This document shows, one piece after another, positions 5,214 through 12,086 of a DNA stretch of 12,086 nucleotides. Every line of letters begins with the position of its first letter. The stretch's first letter is position 1. Both the position numbers and the translations under genes were made by a program. A model generated the notes under the pieces. The model was not told where the DNA came from and ran no database searches. It saw only the letters and a list, made by a program, of their open reading frames with translations. This stretch comes from an uncultured Alphaproteobacteria bacterium (GTDB taxonomy: Bacteria > Pseudomonadota > Alphaproteobacteria > Rhizobiales > Pleomorphomonadaceae): assembly GCA_937900425.1 (NCBI GenBank), contig CALCDT010000077.1, positions 1 to 12,086 on the forward strand, given 5' to 3'.

Positions 5214-8045
5214 ATGGCGACCATGGATGATGTGAACGCGGATCCGACCTTTCTCAGCGGCGGCGGTTCGCTCGGCGCGCTGATCCGTGCCCACGACTGG
5301 GCCGAAACCCCGCTCGGGCCGCCGGACGGCTGGCCGCAGTCGCTGCGCTCGGCGCTGTCGATCTGCCTGCATTCGAGTTTTCCGACGGCGATCTACTGGG
5401 GTCCGTCCCTCACCCTGCTCTACAACGACGCCTGGGCGCCGATCCCGGCCGAGCGCCACCCCTGGGCGCTCGGCCGGCCAGGCTCCGAGGTCTGGAGCGA
5501 CATCTGGCACGTGGTCGGCCCGCAGTTCCAGCGGGTGATGGAGACCGGCGAGGGCTTCTCGGCCTTCGACCAGATGCTGCCGATGATGCGCTCGGGGGTG
5601 GTCACCGAGACCTACTGGAACTACAGCTTCACCGCGATCCGCGGCGAAGACGGCCGTGTCGTCGGCGTCTTCAACCAGGGCAACGAGACCACGGCCGCGG
5701 TTGTCGCCCGGCGCCGGGCCGAGGCGGAGATCGAGCGGCTCGGGCGGATGTTCGCCCAGGCGCCCGGCGCGGTCGCCATCCTGCGCGGCCCCAACCACGT
5801 CGTCGAGATCGCCAACCCGGCCTATCTCGAACTCGTCGGCCGCACCGACATCACCGGAAAGACCATCGCCGAAGCGCTCCCCGAGGTGGTGACTCAGGGC
5901 TTCGTCGATCTGCTCGACCGGGTGTTCCTCGCCGGCGAGCCCTATGTCGGGCGGATGGTGCCGGTGCTGCTGCAGCGCGAGGCCGGCAAGCCGGCCGAGC
6001 GGCGCTACATCGACTTCGTCTACCAGCCGCTCACCGACGCGGCCGGCGTGCGCAGCGGCATCTTCGTCCAGGCGACCGACGTCACCGACGGGGCGCGGGC
6101 CGAACTCGCCCTGCGCGAGAGCGAGGCGCGGTTCCAGGGCATCGTCAATTCGATCGACCAGATGATCTGGTCGACCCGGCCCGACGGCCACCACGACTAT
6201 TACAACGACCGCTGGTACGAATACACCGGCGTGCCCTGGGGCTCGACCGACGGCGAGGCCTGGAACGACATGTTCCACCCCGAAGACCGCGACCGGGCCT
6301 GGCAGGTCTGGCGGCGATGCCTCGTGACCGGAGAGCCCTATCATATCGAATACCGCCTGCGGCACCGCTCGGGTCAGTATCGCTGGGTGATCGGCCGTGC
6401 CCAGTGCGTGCGCGACGGCGACGGCGAGATCGTGCGCTGGTACGGCACCTGCACCGACATCCACAATCTCAAGATGGCCGAGGAGGAACTGGCCGAACAG
6501 GCCCGGGTGCTGGAGATCCTCAACCGCACCGGCCAGGCGATCGCCGCCAAGATCGACCTCGAGGACGCGGTCCAGACCGTGACCGACGCCGGCGTCGCCC
6601 TGATCGGTGCGAGGTTCGGTGCCTTCTTCCACAATCTCAAGGACGAGGCCGACGAGACCTATACGCTCTACACGCTGTCGGGCATACAGCGCTCGGAGTT
6701 CGACCGCTTCGCGATGGCGCGAATGACCGAGCTGTTCGCGCCGACCTTCGACGGCAGCGCCGTCGTGCGGTCGGACGACATCGCCATCGATCCGCGCTTC
6801 GGCCGGAACACGCCCCATTCCGGCCTGCCCGAGGGTCACCTGCCGGTGCGCAGCTATCTCGCGGTGCCGGTGATCTCGCGCTCGGGCACGGTCATCGGCG
6901 GCCTGTTCTTCGGCCACACCGAGGCCCGTGTCTTCACCGAGCACGCCGAGCGGCTGATGACCGGCATCGCAGCCCAGGCCGCGATCGCCATCGACAACGC
7001 CACCCTGTTCCGCGCCGCCCAGCACGAGATCGCCGAGCGCCAGCGCAAGGAGGACGCGTTGCGCGAGAGCGAGGAGTTCAGCCGCAGCGTCGTCGAATCG
7101 AGCGGCGACTGCATCAAGGTGCTCGACCTCGAGGGCCGGCTGCGCTTCATGAACGAGAGCGGCCGTATCCTGCTCGAGATCGACGACCTCGCGACGGTCT
7201 ACGGCCGGCTTTGGGCCGAGATCTGGCCAGAGGAGAGCCGGGGAGACATCGAGGCCGCCCTCGCGGCGGCGAGCGCCGGCGGCGTCGGACGATTTTCGGC
7301 CTTCTGCCCGACCTGGAGAGGCACGCCGAAGTGGTGGGACGTCGTGTTGACCCCGGTTCCGGGCCGCGACGGACGGCCGATCCGCTACGTCTCGATCTCG
7401 CGCGACATCACCGAGCAGAAGCGGTTCGAGGAGGCGCGCCAGCTGCTGCTGCGCGAGCTCAACCACCGGGTCAAGAACCTCTTCGCGATCACCTCCGGCA
7501 TGGTGACGATGACGGCGCGCACCGCGCCTTCGGTCGCGGCGATGGCCGAGACGCTGAAGGGCCGCCTCGCCGCCCTCGCCAAGGCCCATGAACTGATCCG
7601 CTCGGCGATCTCCGCCGACATGGAGGAACACCAGCAGGTGCTGCTGCGCCCGCTGGTCGACGAGGTGACCCGGCCCCACGTCGATCCGAACGGCGCCAGT
7701 CAGATCGAGATCGAGGGGCCGGATCTGTTCATCGGCGTCGCCGCGGCGACCAGCCTCGCGCTGGTTCTTCACGAAATGGCGACGAATGCCGCCAAATATG
7801 GCGCGCTTGCCACGGCCGATGGTCGTCTCGCCATCGTCTGGCGCATGGCTGACGATCAACTGGAACTGGAATGGAAGGAGCGGGTTGTTCTCACGACAAT
7901 CGGTCCGCCCACCACCCAGGGCTTCGGCAGCAGGCTCGCCCGCTCCGGCGTCACGGGCCAGCTCGGCGGGACCTTGACCTATGACTGGCAGTCCGGCGGG
8001 GTACGCATTTCGATGCGCATTCCTCTCCGCAATCTGGAGCGTTGA
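5214..8045 (+). CDS. HWE-family sensor histidine kinase with PAS and GAF domains
   Basis: This is a 943-residue soluble sensor kinase that autophosphorylates on histidine and passes the phosphate to a receiver. The domain order is: an N-terminal PAS-like sensor (about 19-165, with the SFPTAIYWG and LGRPGSEVWSDIW pattern common in such kinases); PAS (178-290); PAS of the PAS_3 type (300-420, with HPEDRDRAW and YRWVIGRAQ); GAF (440-600); PAS (616-735); and the HWE kinase core. The H-box RELNHRVKNL has the phospho-acceptor at His751. The N-box HEMATNAAKYGAL starts at His853 with Asn858. The W-x-E signature is Trp887-Lys-Glu889, and GFGSRL follows. These residues define HWE rather than HisKA kinases. 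There is no membrane segment or signal peptide, so the input is probably cytoplasmic. No LOV cysteine motif is visible. ATG 5214 has no strong ribosome-binding site, and ATG 5223 is an alternative. A receiver gene follows immediately. Confidence 0.93.
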   Translation: MATMDDVNADPTFLSGGGSLGALIRAHDWAETPLGPPDGWPQSLRSALSICLHSSFPTAIYWGPSLTLLYNDAWAPIPAERHPWALGRPGSEVWSDIWHVVGPQFQRVMETGEGFSAFDQMLPMMRSGVVTETYWNYSFTAIRGEDGRVVGVFNQGNETTAAVVARRRAEAEIERLGRMFAQAPGAVAILRGPNHVVEIANPAYLELVGRTDITGKTIAEALPEVVTQGFVDLLDRVFLAGEPYVGRMVPVLLQREAGKPAERRYIDFVYQPLTDAAGVRSGIFVQATDVTDGARAELALRESEARFQGIVNSIDQMIWSTRPDGHHDYYNDRWYEYTGVPWGSTDGEAWNDMFHPEDRDRAWQVWRRCLVTGEPYHIEYRLRHRSGQYRWVIGRAQCVRDGDGEIVRWYGTCTDIHNLKMAEEELAEQARVLEILNRTGQAIAAKIDLEDAVQTVTDAGVALIGARFGAFFHNLKDEADETYTLYTLSGIQRSEFDRFAMARMTELFAPTFDGSAVVRSDDIAIDPRFGRNTPHSGLPEGHLPVRSYLAVPVISRSGTVIGGLFFGHTEARVFTEHAERLMTGIAAQAAIAIDNATLFRAAQHEIAERQRKEDALRESEEFSRSVVESSGDCIKVLDLEGRLRFMNESGRILLEIDDLATVYGRLWAEIWPEESRGDIEAALAAASAGGVGRFSAFCPTWRGTPKWWDVVLTPVPGRDGRPIRYVSISRDITEQKRFEEARQLLLRELNHRVKNLFAITSGMVTMTARTAPSVAAMAETLKGRLAALAKAHELIRSAISADMEEHQQVLLRPLVDEVTRPHVDPNGASQIEIEGPDLFIGVAAATSLALVLHEMATNAAKYGALATADGRLAIVWRMADDQLELEWKERVVLTTIGPPTTQGFGSRLARSGVTGQLGGTLTYDWQSGGVRISMRIPLRNLER

Positions 8046-8077
8046 CCGGACCCACGGAAAGCAAGAAAACGTTCGCC

Positions 8078-8494
8078 ATGCGTGATTTCAGAACCACCCC
8101 CGAATCGGTCCTCGACGCCAAGCGCGTCCTGATCGTCGAGGATGAACCGTTCATCGCCTTCGACCTAGCCGACGCGATCGAAGCGGCCGGCGGTTTCGTC
8201 GTCGGCCCGGCCATGTCCGTGCGCGAGGCGCTGCAGCTCATCGCCTCCGGCGAGGTCGACGCGGCCATCCTCGACGTCAACCTGCCCGACGGCGACATCG
8301 GCCCCGTGGTCGCGGCGCTCAAGACGAAGGGCATCGTCATGCTGATCCACACCGGCGCCGGGTTGACGCCGGAGTTGCAGGAGGGGCATCCCGGTCTGCG
8401 CGTCTTCTCCAAGCCGACGCCGCCGCCGGTCCTCGCCCGTGTGCTCGCCAGCAGCCTGCGCGGCGGCGAGCAGAGCGAGGCGCGCCACGTCTGA
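8078..8494 (+). CDS. stand-alone receiver (response regulator) protein
   Basis: This is a 138-residue protein consisting of one receiver domain. Visible are the acidic pair in LIVEDEP, the phospho-acceptor Asp66 in ILDVNLPDG, the conserved threonine in LIHTGAG and the lysine in VFSKP. There is no DNA-binding, enzymatic or sigma-like domain, so it is not PhyR. It would act as a phosphate shuttle or sink, or by protein-protein contact. It lies 32 bases after the kinase stop and is surely its partner in one transcript. The frame also allows a TTG start at 8042 that overlaps the kinase stop by 4 bases. Its GGAG box would sit only 2 bases away, so I prefer ATG 8078, which has only a weak A/G-rich box (AAGAAA). 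Confidence 0.88.
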   Translation: MRDFRTTPESVLDAKRVLIVEDEPFIAFDLADAIEAAGGFVVGPAMSVREALQLIASGEVDAAILDVNLPDGDIGPVVAALKTKGIVMLIHTGAGLTPELQEGHPGLRVFSKPTPPPVLARVLASSLRGGEQSEARHV

Positions 8495-8544
8495 CGAGGA
8501 GACACGGCGCGGGGATCAATGCACCGTGCTCCGCTCCGTGCCGA

Positions 8545-8560
8545 CGCCGGCCTTCCGGCG
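8545..8560. terminator. hairpin between convergent receiver and pdxH genes
   Basis: CGCCGG-CCTT-CCGGCG is a perfect 6-base stem with a 4-base loop in the 75-base gap where the receiver gene (plus strand) meets pdxH (minus strand). Its position between convergent genes and its symmetry suit a bidirectional terminator, although no T-run follows on either strand. Confidence 0.4.
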
Positions 8561-8569
8561 CGGGCCGCC

Positions 8570-9076
8570 TCAGGGATAGAGCCGCAGTTTCTCCCATGGC
8601 CCCGCCGGCTCGCTCCGGCTGAAGACGACGCGATCGTGGAGACGGAACAGACCGTCCTGCCAGAATTCGATGGACAGCGGCTTCACGCGGAAACCGGACC
8701 ACCACTCGGGCCGCGGCACCTCGCCGATGCCGAATTTCAGTGTGAACTCGGCAACCGCCTTCTCGAGCGCGAACCGGCTTTCCAGCGGCTGCGACTGCTT
8801 CGAGGCCCAGGCGCCGATGCGGCTGCCGCGCGGGCGGGAAGCGAAATAGGCGTCCGCCTCGGCTTTGGTGACCCGCTCGACCGGGCCGCGAACACGCACC
8901 TGCCGGCGGCGGGACTTCCAGTGGAACAGCAGGGCCGCCTTCGGGTTGGCGAGGAGTTCGCGTCCCTTCTGGCTTCCGAAGTTGGTGTAGAAGACGAAGC
9001 CGGCGGCGTCGAAGCCTTTGAGCAGAACCATCCGCACGTGCGGCAGCCCGTCCTCGTCGGCGGTGGCGAGCGCCAT
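8570..9076 (-). CDS. pdxH: pyridoxamine 5'-phosphate oxidase, in-frame body
   Basis: PdxH is the FMN-dependent enzyme that oxidises pyridoxamine/pyridoxine 5'-phosphate to pyridoxal 5'-phosphate, the last step of PLP synthesis and salvage. From ATG 9074-9076 the frame gives 168 residues carrying nearly all family landmarks: VRMVLLKGFD (FMN site), VFYTNFGSQKG, LLFHWKSRRRQVRVRG, ASRPRGSRIGAWASKQSQ, EVPRPEWWSGFRV, and the C-terminal substrate/FMN block IEFWQDGLFRLHDRVVF...LRLYP. Known PdxH proteins are about 200-218 residues. The missing part is the N-terminal helix, which here lies just upstream in the same frame (LALFATWLADAEASEPNDP before the Met) but without any ATG, GTG or TTG start. The expected beginning of the gene is one frame away (see next entry). 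Either the gene is frameshifted, or a sequencing error is present, or a shortened protein is made from ATG 9076. The gene is divergent from the dnaJ-like gene. Confidence 0.85.
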   Translation of the reverse strand: MALATADEDGLPHVRMVLLKGFDAAGFVFYTNFGSQKGRELLANPKAALLFHWKSRRRQVRVRGPVERVTKAEADAYFASRPRGSRIGAWASKQSQPLESRFALEKAVAEFTLKFGIGEVPRPEWWSGFRVKPLSIEFWQDGLFRLHDRVVFSRSEPAGPWEKLRLYP

Positions 9077-9209
9077 GGCGTTGGGATCGTTCGGCTCGCT
9101 CGCCTCGGCGTCGGCGAGCCAGGTCGCGAACAGCGCCAGTGGCCGCCGCCGTGAAATCGCCGCCGCCCGCGCCGCCGGCGCTCCTACCGTCTCTGGTGAT
9201 CTCGCTCAT
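9077..9209 (-). pseudogene. pdxH: 5' end of pdxH, displaced by an apparent one-base frameshift
   Basis: ATG 9207-9209 on the minus strand has a GGGGA box about 7 bases upstream and encodes MSEITRDGRSAG...GDFTAA, a normal PdxH beginning. That frame then runs into unrelated residues instead of the conserved helix. The helix is found in another frame of the same DNA. Removing one G from the GGCGGCGGCC run (about 9141-9150) would join GDFTAA directly to PLALFATWLADAEASE and restore a full-length protein of about 212 residues. In the helix frame, a stop at 9206-9208 closes the upstream side. The combined picture is a +1 base error or mutation in a repetitive GGC tract. Whether it is biological cannot be told from one sequence. 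Confidence 0.75.
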
Positions 9210-9372
9210 CGCCCGTCCCCGCTGCCTGCATGGCTGTTCGGGCGGAGGCCACCACCGCCGGTGTGGCCGCCCGCCGTCGAGGCTGATATAGGCCAGACCG
9301 GGCGCCGGGGAAATCGCCGGCCGAGACGCGCGGCCGCGCCGCGCGATCTCGCCGCCACCCCCGTCGCAGGAT

Positions 9373-9401
9373 CTGGATTTTATTCCTAGGCCTTCCCATA
9401 T
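9373..9401 (+). promoter_or_regulatory. possible heat-shock (sigma-32-type) promoter of the dnaJ-like gene
   Basis: CCCATAT (9395-9401) matches the sigma-32 -10 element CCCATNT. CTGGATT (9373-9379), 15 bases before it, agrees at 4 of 7 positions with CTTGAAA. It would start transcription about 70 bases before the J-protein ATG, fitting a chaperone gene. The -35 part is poor, so an ordinary promoter is possible. The rest of the divergent 270-base gap also holds TATATC on the minus strand (9285-9290), a possible -10 for pdxH. Confidence 0.35.
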
Positions 9402-9478
9402 CCTCTGCAAAGCGACCGACTTGCGATGATCGGGCGCGGGGAGCACCCTTCATCGCCTCTTTTCGACAAGGACGATCC

Positions 9479-10471
9479 ATGCGCGACCCCTACGACGTGC
9501 TCGGCGTGAAGCGCACCGCAACCGAGGGCGAGATCAAGAAGGCCTTCCGCAAGCTCGCCAAGACCTTCCATCCCGACGCCAGCGGCGACGATCCGAAGGC
9601 GCGCGACCGCTTCGCCGAGATCAACACCGCCTACGAGATCGTCGGCGACGCCGAGAAGCGCAAGAAGTTCGACGCCGGCGAGATCGACGCCGAGGGCAAG
9701 CCGAAATTCGCCGGTTTCGAGGGCTTCGGCGGGGCTACCGGCGGCGGACGGCGTTCGGCCGGCGCCGGATTCTCCGGCCGCAACGCCGAGGACATCCTCA
9801 ACGAGGTGTTCGGCGAGGCCTTCTCGGGCTTCGCCCGCGGCGGTGCCCGTCCAGGCGGCGGCGGCGGGGGCGGCGGGTTCCGGGGCTTCGGCGGCGGCCC
9901 GTCCTTCGAGGAGCCGCCCGAGGCCGGCGCGGCCTTCGGCGCCAAGGGGGCCGACGTCGTGGTGACGGCGAAGGTCAGGCTCGAGGACATCGTCGGCTCG
10001 GGCAAGGTCCGGGTGACGCTGCCGAGCGGCAAGGCGCTCGACGTCAAGGTTCCCGCGGGTTTCGAGCCCGGCCAGCCGATGCGGCTGAAGGGCCAGGGCA
10101 ACCCCGGCTCGCCTCCCGGCGACGCCATCGTGGTCCTGGTCCACGAGCCTCACCCGCTGTTCCGCCCCGACGGCGCCAACCTGAGGCTCGACCTGCCGGT
10201 CGGCCTCGACGAGGCGGTGCTCGGCGCCAAGGTCCGGGTTCCGACGCTGGAAGGCCCGGTCGAGATCACCATCCCGCCGGGAACGACCGGCGCAAAGGCG
10301 CTGCGGGTGCGGGCCAAGGGCCTGCCGACCAGGGCCGGCGGTCGCGGCGACCTCATCGTCACCCCGCGCATCGTCCTGCCCCCCGACGGCCCCGACGGCG
10401 GCCTCGAGCAGCTGATGACCCGCTGGCGCGAGATGAAGCCGTTCGACCCGCGCGGCAAGGACTTCGGTTGA
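9479..10471 (+). CDS. type II J-domain co-chaperone (DnaJ/CbpA-like)
   Basis: This is a 330-residue Hsp40 that stimulates the ATPase of a DnaK-type Hsp70 and delivers clients to it in the cytoplasm. Residues 3-70 are the J-domain: DPYDVLGV start, KKAFRKLAKTFHPD with the essential HPD at 31-33, and the final helix FAEINTAYEIVGDAEKRKKFD. A Gly/Phe-rich linker follows (about 85-150), including a run of eight glycines around residue 126. The C-terminal part (about 160-310) contains the two beta-barrel peptide-binding domains typical of DnaJ/CbpA, with KVPAGFEPGQPMRLKGQG and ITIPPGTTGAKALRVRAKG. There is no CxxCxGxG zinc-finger region between them, so it is the type II (CbpA-like) class rather than canonical DnaJ. 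AAGGA at 9468-9472 sits well before the ATG. It is divergent from pdxH and converges with the SDR gene. Confidence 0.9.
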   Translation: MRDPYDVLGVKRTATEGEIKKAFRKLAKTFHPDASGDDPKARDRFAEINTAYEIVGDAEKRKKFDAGEIDAEGKPKFAGFEGFGGATGGGRRSAGAGFSGRNAEDILNEVFGEAFSGFARGGARPGGGGGGGGFRGFGGGPSFEEPPEAGAAFGAKGADVVVTAKVRLEDIVGSGKVRVTLPSGKALDVKVPAGFEPGQPMRLKGQGNPGSPPGDAIVVLVHEPHPLFRPDGANLRLDLPVGLDEAVLGAKVRVPTLEGPVEITIPPGTTGAKALRVRAKGLPTRAGGRGDLIVTPRIVLPPDGPDGGLEQLMTRWREMKPFDPRGKDFG

Positions 10472-10525
10472 GGGCGCGCCCCTCGCCGGCACCAGCGACG
10501 TCCCCGCCGGCCGAGCCCGGTGCGG
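10472..10525. other. convergent intergenic spacer with palindromes
   Basis: The 54 bases between the J-protein stop and the SDR stop contain the perfect palindrome GGGCGCGCCC (10472-10481) directly after the stop codon. They also contain two copies of GCCGGC (10485-10490 and 10506-10511) that can pair into a 6-base stem with a 15-base loop. Any transcription stop for these convergent genes probably lies here, but there is no T-run, so the role is inferred from position only. Confidence 0.3.
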
Positions 10526-11389
10526 TCAATGCGCCGGGCCGAGGCTCGCCGGGGCGATGCTGTCGTCGGGCACGAAAAAGTCCTGCTGCAGCGGACGGGT
10601 CGGGTCGACGCGGTAGCGGTCGAAGTCGGTGACGCCGGCCTCGGCGAGCACGGTGTCGTCGATCAGGAAGTTGCCGGTGAATTCCCGGGCCGGACGGGCG
10701 AAGATCGCGCAGGCGGCGTCGGCGACGATGTCGGCGGTGCGCGAGCGGGCGACGAGGTCGTCGCCGCCGAGAAGGTTGCGCACGGCGCTCGTGGCGATGG
10801 TGGTGCGTGGCCACAGCGCATTGACCGCGATGCCGGCGCCACGCAACTCGCCGGAAAGGCCGAGCACGCACAGGCTCATGCCGTATTTTGCGATCGAATA
10901 GGCGGTGTGGCCGGCGAACCACTTCTCCTTCATGTCGAGCGGCGGCGACAGCATCAGGATGTGCGGGTTCGGCGCCCGCTTCAGATGCGGGACCGCGTAT
11001 TTCGAGACCATGAAGGTGCCGCGGGTGTTGACCGCGTGCATCAGGTCGAAGCGCTTCATGTCGGTCGCCTGAGAATCCGTCAGGCTGATCGCGCTCGCGT
11101 TGTTGACGACGATGTCGAGCCCGCCGAAACAGGCCGCCGTGCGTTTGATCGCCTCCGCCACGGCCGCCTCGTCGCGCACGTCGACCGCCAGCGGCAGCGC
11201 CCGTCCGCCCGCCGCCTCGATCGCGGCGGCGGCGTCGTGGATGGTGCCGGGCAGCTTGGGATGCGGTGTTTCGGTCTTGGCCGCGACGGCGACGTTCGCC
11301 CCCTGGCGGGCCGCGGCGAGGGCGATGGCGAGGCCGATGCCGCGGCTGGCGCCGGTGATGAAGAGCGTCCTGCCCCGTAGCTGGTCCAT
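10526..11389 (-). CDS. short-chain dehydrogenase/reductase, HSDL2-like
   Basis: This is a 287-residue NAD(P)-dependent oxidoreductase with a Rossmann fold. TGASRGIG at 12-19 binds the cofactor, DVRD lies near 70-73, and NNAS at 96-99 is followed by the structural Asn121. The catalytic residues are Ser148 (in LMLSPPLDM), Tyr164 and Lys168 (AYSIAKYGMS). The long insertion after the second strand, AAKTETPHPKLPGTIHDAA, is the mark of the HSDL2-like subfamily (hydroxysteroid dehydrogenase-like 2 and bacterial relatives), longer than the usual 250 residues. HSDL2 relatives are linked to fatty-acid or acyl-CoA metabolism, but no substrate is established for this branch. The ATG at 11387-11389 has GGAGG about 10 bases upstream. 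The gene follows the crotonase gene by 46 bases on the same strand, so the two are probably one operon, consistent with acyl-chain metabolism. Confidence 0.88.
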   Translation of the reverse strand: MDQLRGRTLFITGASRGIGLAIALAAARQGANVAVAAKTETPHPKLPGTIHDAAAAIEAAGGRALPLAVDVRDEAAVAEAIKRTAACFGGLDIVVNNASAISLTDSQATDMKRFDLMHAVNTRGTFMVSKYAVPHLKRAPNPHILMLSPPLDMKEKWFAGHTAYSIAKYGMSLCVLGLSGELRGAGIAVNALWPRTTIATSAVRNLLGGDDLVARSRTADIVADAACAIFARPAREFTGNFLIDDTVLAEAGVTDFDRYRVDPTRPLQQDFFVPDDSIAPASLGPAH

Positions 11390-11435
11390 CGGTCGTTTCC
11401 TCCCCGTGCGCCCGGTCGCCGCCGGGACTTCCCGT

Positions 11436-12086
11436 TCAGCGTTGCAGAAAGGCCGCGAAGGCGGCCCGCGCCTCCGGCGATTTCAGCCGCTCGGCGAACA
11501 GCGCCGCCTCCTCGTCGATCCGGCGATGGATCTCCTGCGGGTCGCCGCGCAGCAGCCGGCGGGCCTGACGCACCGCCTCGACCGGCTTGGCCGCCAGCAC
11601 CTCGGCCATGGCGAAGGCGTCGGCCTCGACGCCGTCGGCCGGGCAGAGCCGGTTGACGAGGCCGACCGCCTTCGCCCGGTGGGCGTCGAACGGCATTCCC
11701 GCGACCAGCAGTTCGAAGGCGTTCCGCTCGCCGAGCAGCCGTGGGCCGAGCAGGCTCGAGGCCGCCTCCGGCACGAGGCCGAGGTCGGTGAACGGCGTGC
11801 GGAACAGCGACCGCTCGGAGGAGAACACCATGTCGCAATGGAGCAGCAGCGTGCAGCCGACGCCGATGGCGAGGCCGTCGACGGCGGCGAGCAGCGGCAC
11901 GTCGACGTCGACGAGGGCGTGAAGGAAGGCCAGCACCGACGCCGGCATCGTCCCCTGGCGGGCCGCCTCGGCGAAGTCGGCGATGTCGTTTCCGGCGGAG
12001 AAGACGCCCGGCTGGCCGGTGATCAGCAGCGCCCGGGTGGCGCCCCCGCCGTCGTCGCCGGCCTCTCCGCCCGCCCCCTCGCCCCC
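11436..12086 (-). CDS. enoyl-CoA hydratase/isomerase family protein, 5' end cut by window
   Basis: This crotonase-fold protein works on acyl-CoA thioesters. The 5' end lies beyond the right edge, and about 216 residues are visible. The first oxyanion-hole segment is ALLITGQPGVFSAGNDIADF (near 11970-12041) and the second is AAVDGLAIGVGCTLLLHCD. The positions of the two hydratase glutamates are not glutamate (T in GCTLL, F in TPFTDLG), whereas LGLVPEAAS carries the glutamate used by delta3,delta2-enoyl-CoA isomerases. The protein is therefore more likely an isomerase (Eci/PaaG-like) that moves a double bond during beta-oxidation of unsaturated acyl chains than a hydratase. Before the first motif the visible end is a glycine/acid-rich stretch (GGEAGDDGGGATR), an unusual low-complexity insert. 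An internal Met at 11946-11948 is not the start, as it lies after the first motif. The SDR gene lies 46 bases downstream. Confidence 0.88.
   Translation of the reverse strand, partial: GGEGAGGEAGDDGGGATRALLITGQPGVFSAGNDIADFAEAARQGTMPASVLAFLHALVDVDVPLLAAVDGLAIGVGCTLLLHCDMVFSSERSLFRTPFTDLGLVPEAASSLLGPRLLGERNAFELLVAGMPFDAHRAKAVGLVNRLCPADGVEADAFAMAEVLAAKPVEAVRQARRLLRGDPQEIHRRIDEEAALFAERLKSPEARAAFAAFLQR

Noticed and set aside
5214..5750. A LOV (light-sensing) domain in the kinase N-terminus
   Set aside because: The flavin-binding NCRFLQ-type motif with its cysteine is not present in any of the PAS modules.
4941..7859. A 972-codon open frame on the minus strand opposite the kinase gene
   Set aside because: Its translation is low in complexity (rich in R, D, A and G), with no domain. 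It is the mirror of a GC-rich kinase gene that has full motifs on the plus strand, so it is a compositional shadow.
8078..8494. The receiver protein as PhyR of the general stress response
   Set aside because: PhyR has an N-terminal sigma-like domain of about 130 residues before its receiver, and this protein is a receiver only.
8519..9154. A 211-codon plus-strand frame opposite pdxH
   Set aside because: It is an antisense shadow of pdxH, with no motifs and no ribosome-binding site.

Overview
The window is GC-rich (about 70% by eye), densely coding chromosomal DNA. It most likely comes from an alphaproteobacterium of the Hyphomicrobiales (Rhizobiales) type. The clues are the strong G/C preference at third codon positions, an HWE-family histidine kinase (a family concentrated in alphaproteobacteria), and pdxH divergent from a dnaJ-like gene, an arrangement I recall from Rhizobiales genomes. 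The genus cannot be fixed from sequence alone. No tRNA, rRNA, CRISPR array, transposase or phage gene was seen.

Left part (1-3233): the tail of a gene, possibly an MBL-fold hydrolase, converges on a membrane-anchored DUF1499 protein on the minus strand. Divergent from that is a class III PLP aminotransferase of the omega-amino acid/pyruvate type, followed on the same strand by a membrane-anchored SRPBCC-domain protein.

Middle (3234-5213): an AT-rich regulatory island sits in otherwise very GC-rich DNA, with nested inverted repeats. It is followed by a box pair resembling the general-stress (EcfG) sigma-factor consensus and a 60-residue glutamine-rich small protein. A CorA-type Mg2+ channel gene follows, with a short tandem duplication and hairpins in its leader.

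Signalling cassette (5214-8494): a soluble 943-residue hybrid of PAS, GAF and HWE histidine kinase domains is directly followed by a stand-alone receiver. Together they form a two-component pair whose output must pass to another protein.

Right part (8570-12086): pdxH (pyridoxamine 5'-phosphate oxidase, minus strand) carries an apparent one-base frameshift near its 5' end, which separates its ribosome-binding site and first codons from the conserved body. Divergent from it is a type II J-domain co-chaperone gene with a possible heat-shock-type promoter. A minus-strand pair at the edge encodes an enoyl-CoA isomerase-like crotonase (cut by the window end) and an HSDL2-like short-chain dehydrogenase, probably one fatty-acid/acyl-CoA operon.

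I did not find a clearly new multi-gene system. The most unusual items are the small stress-type gene with its AT-rich upstream region, the pdxH frameshift and the kinase/receiver cassette.
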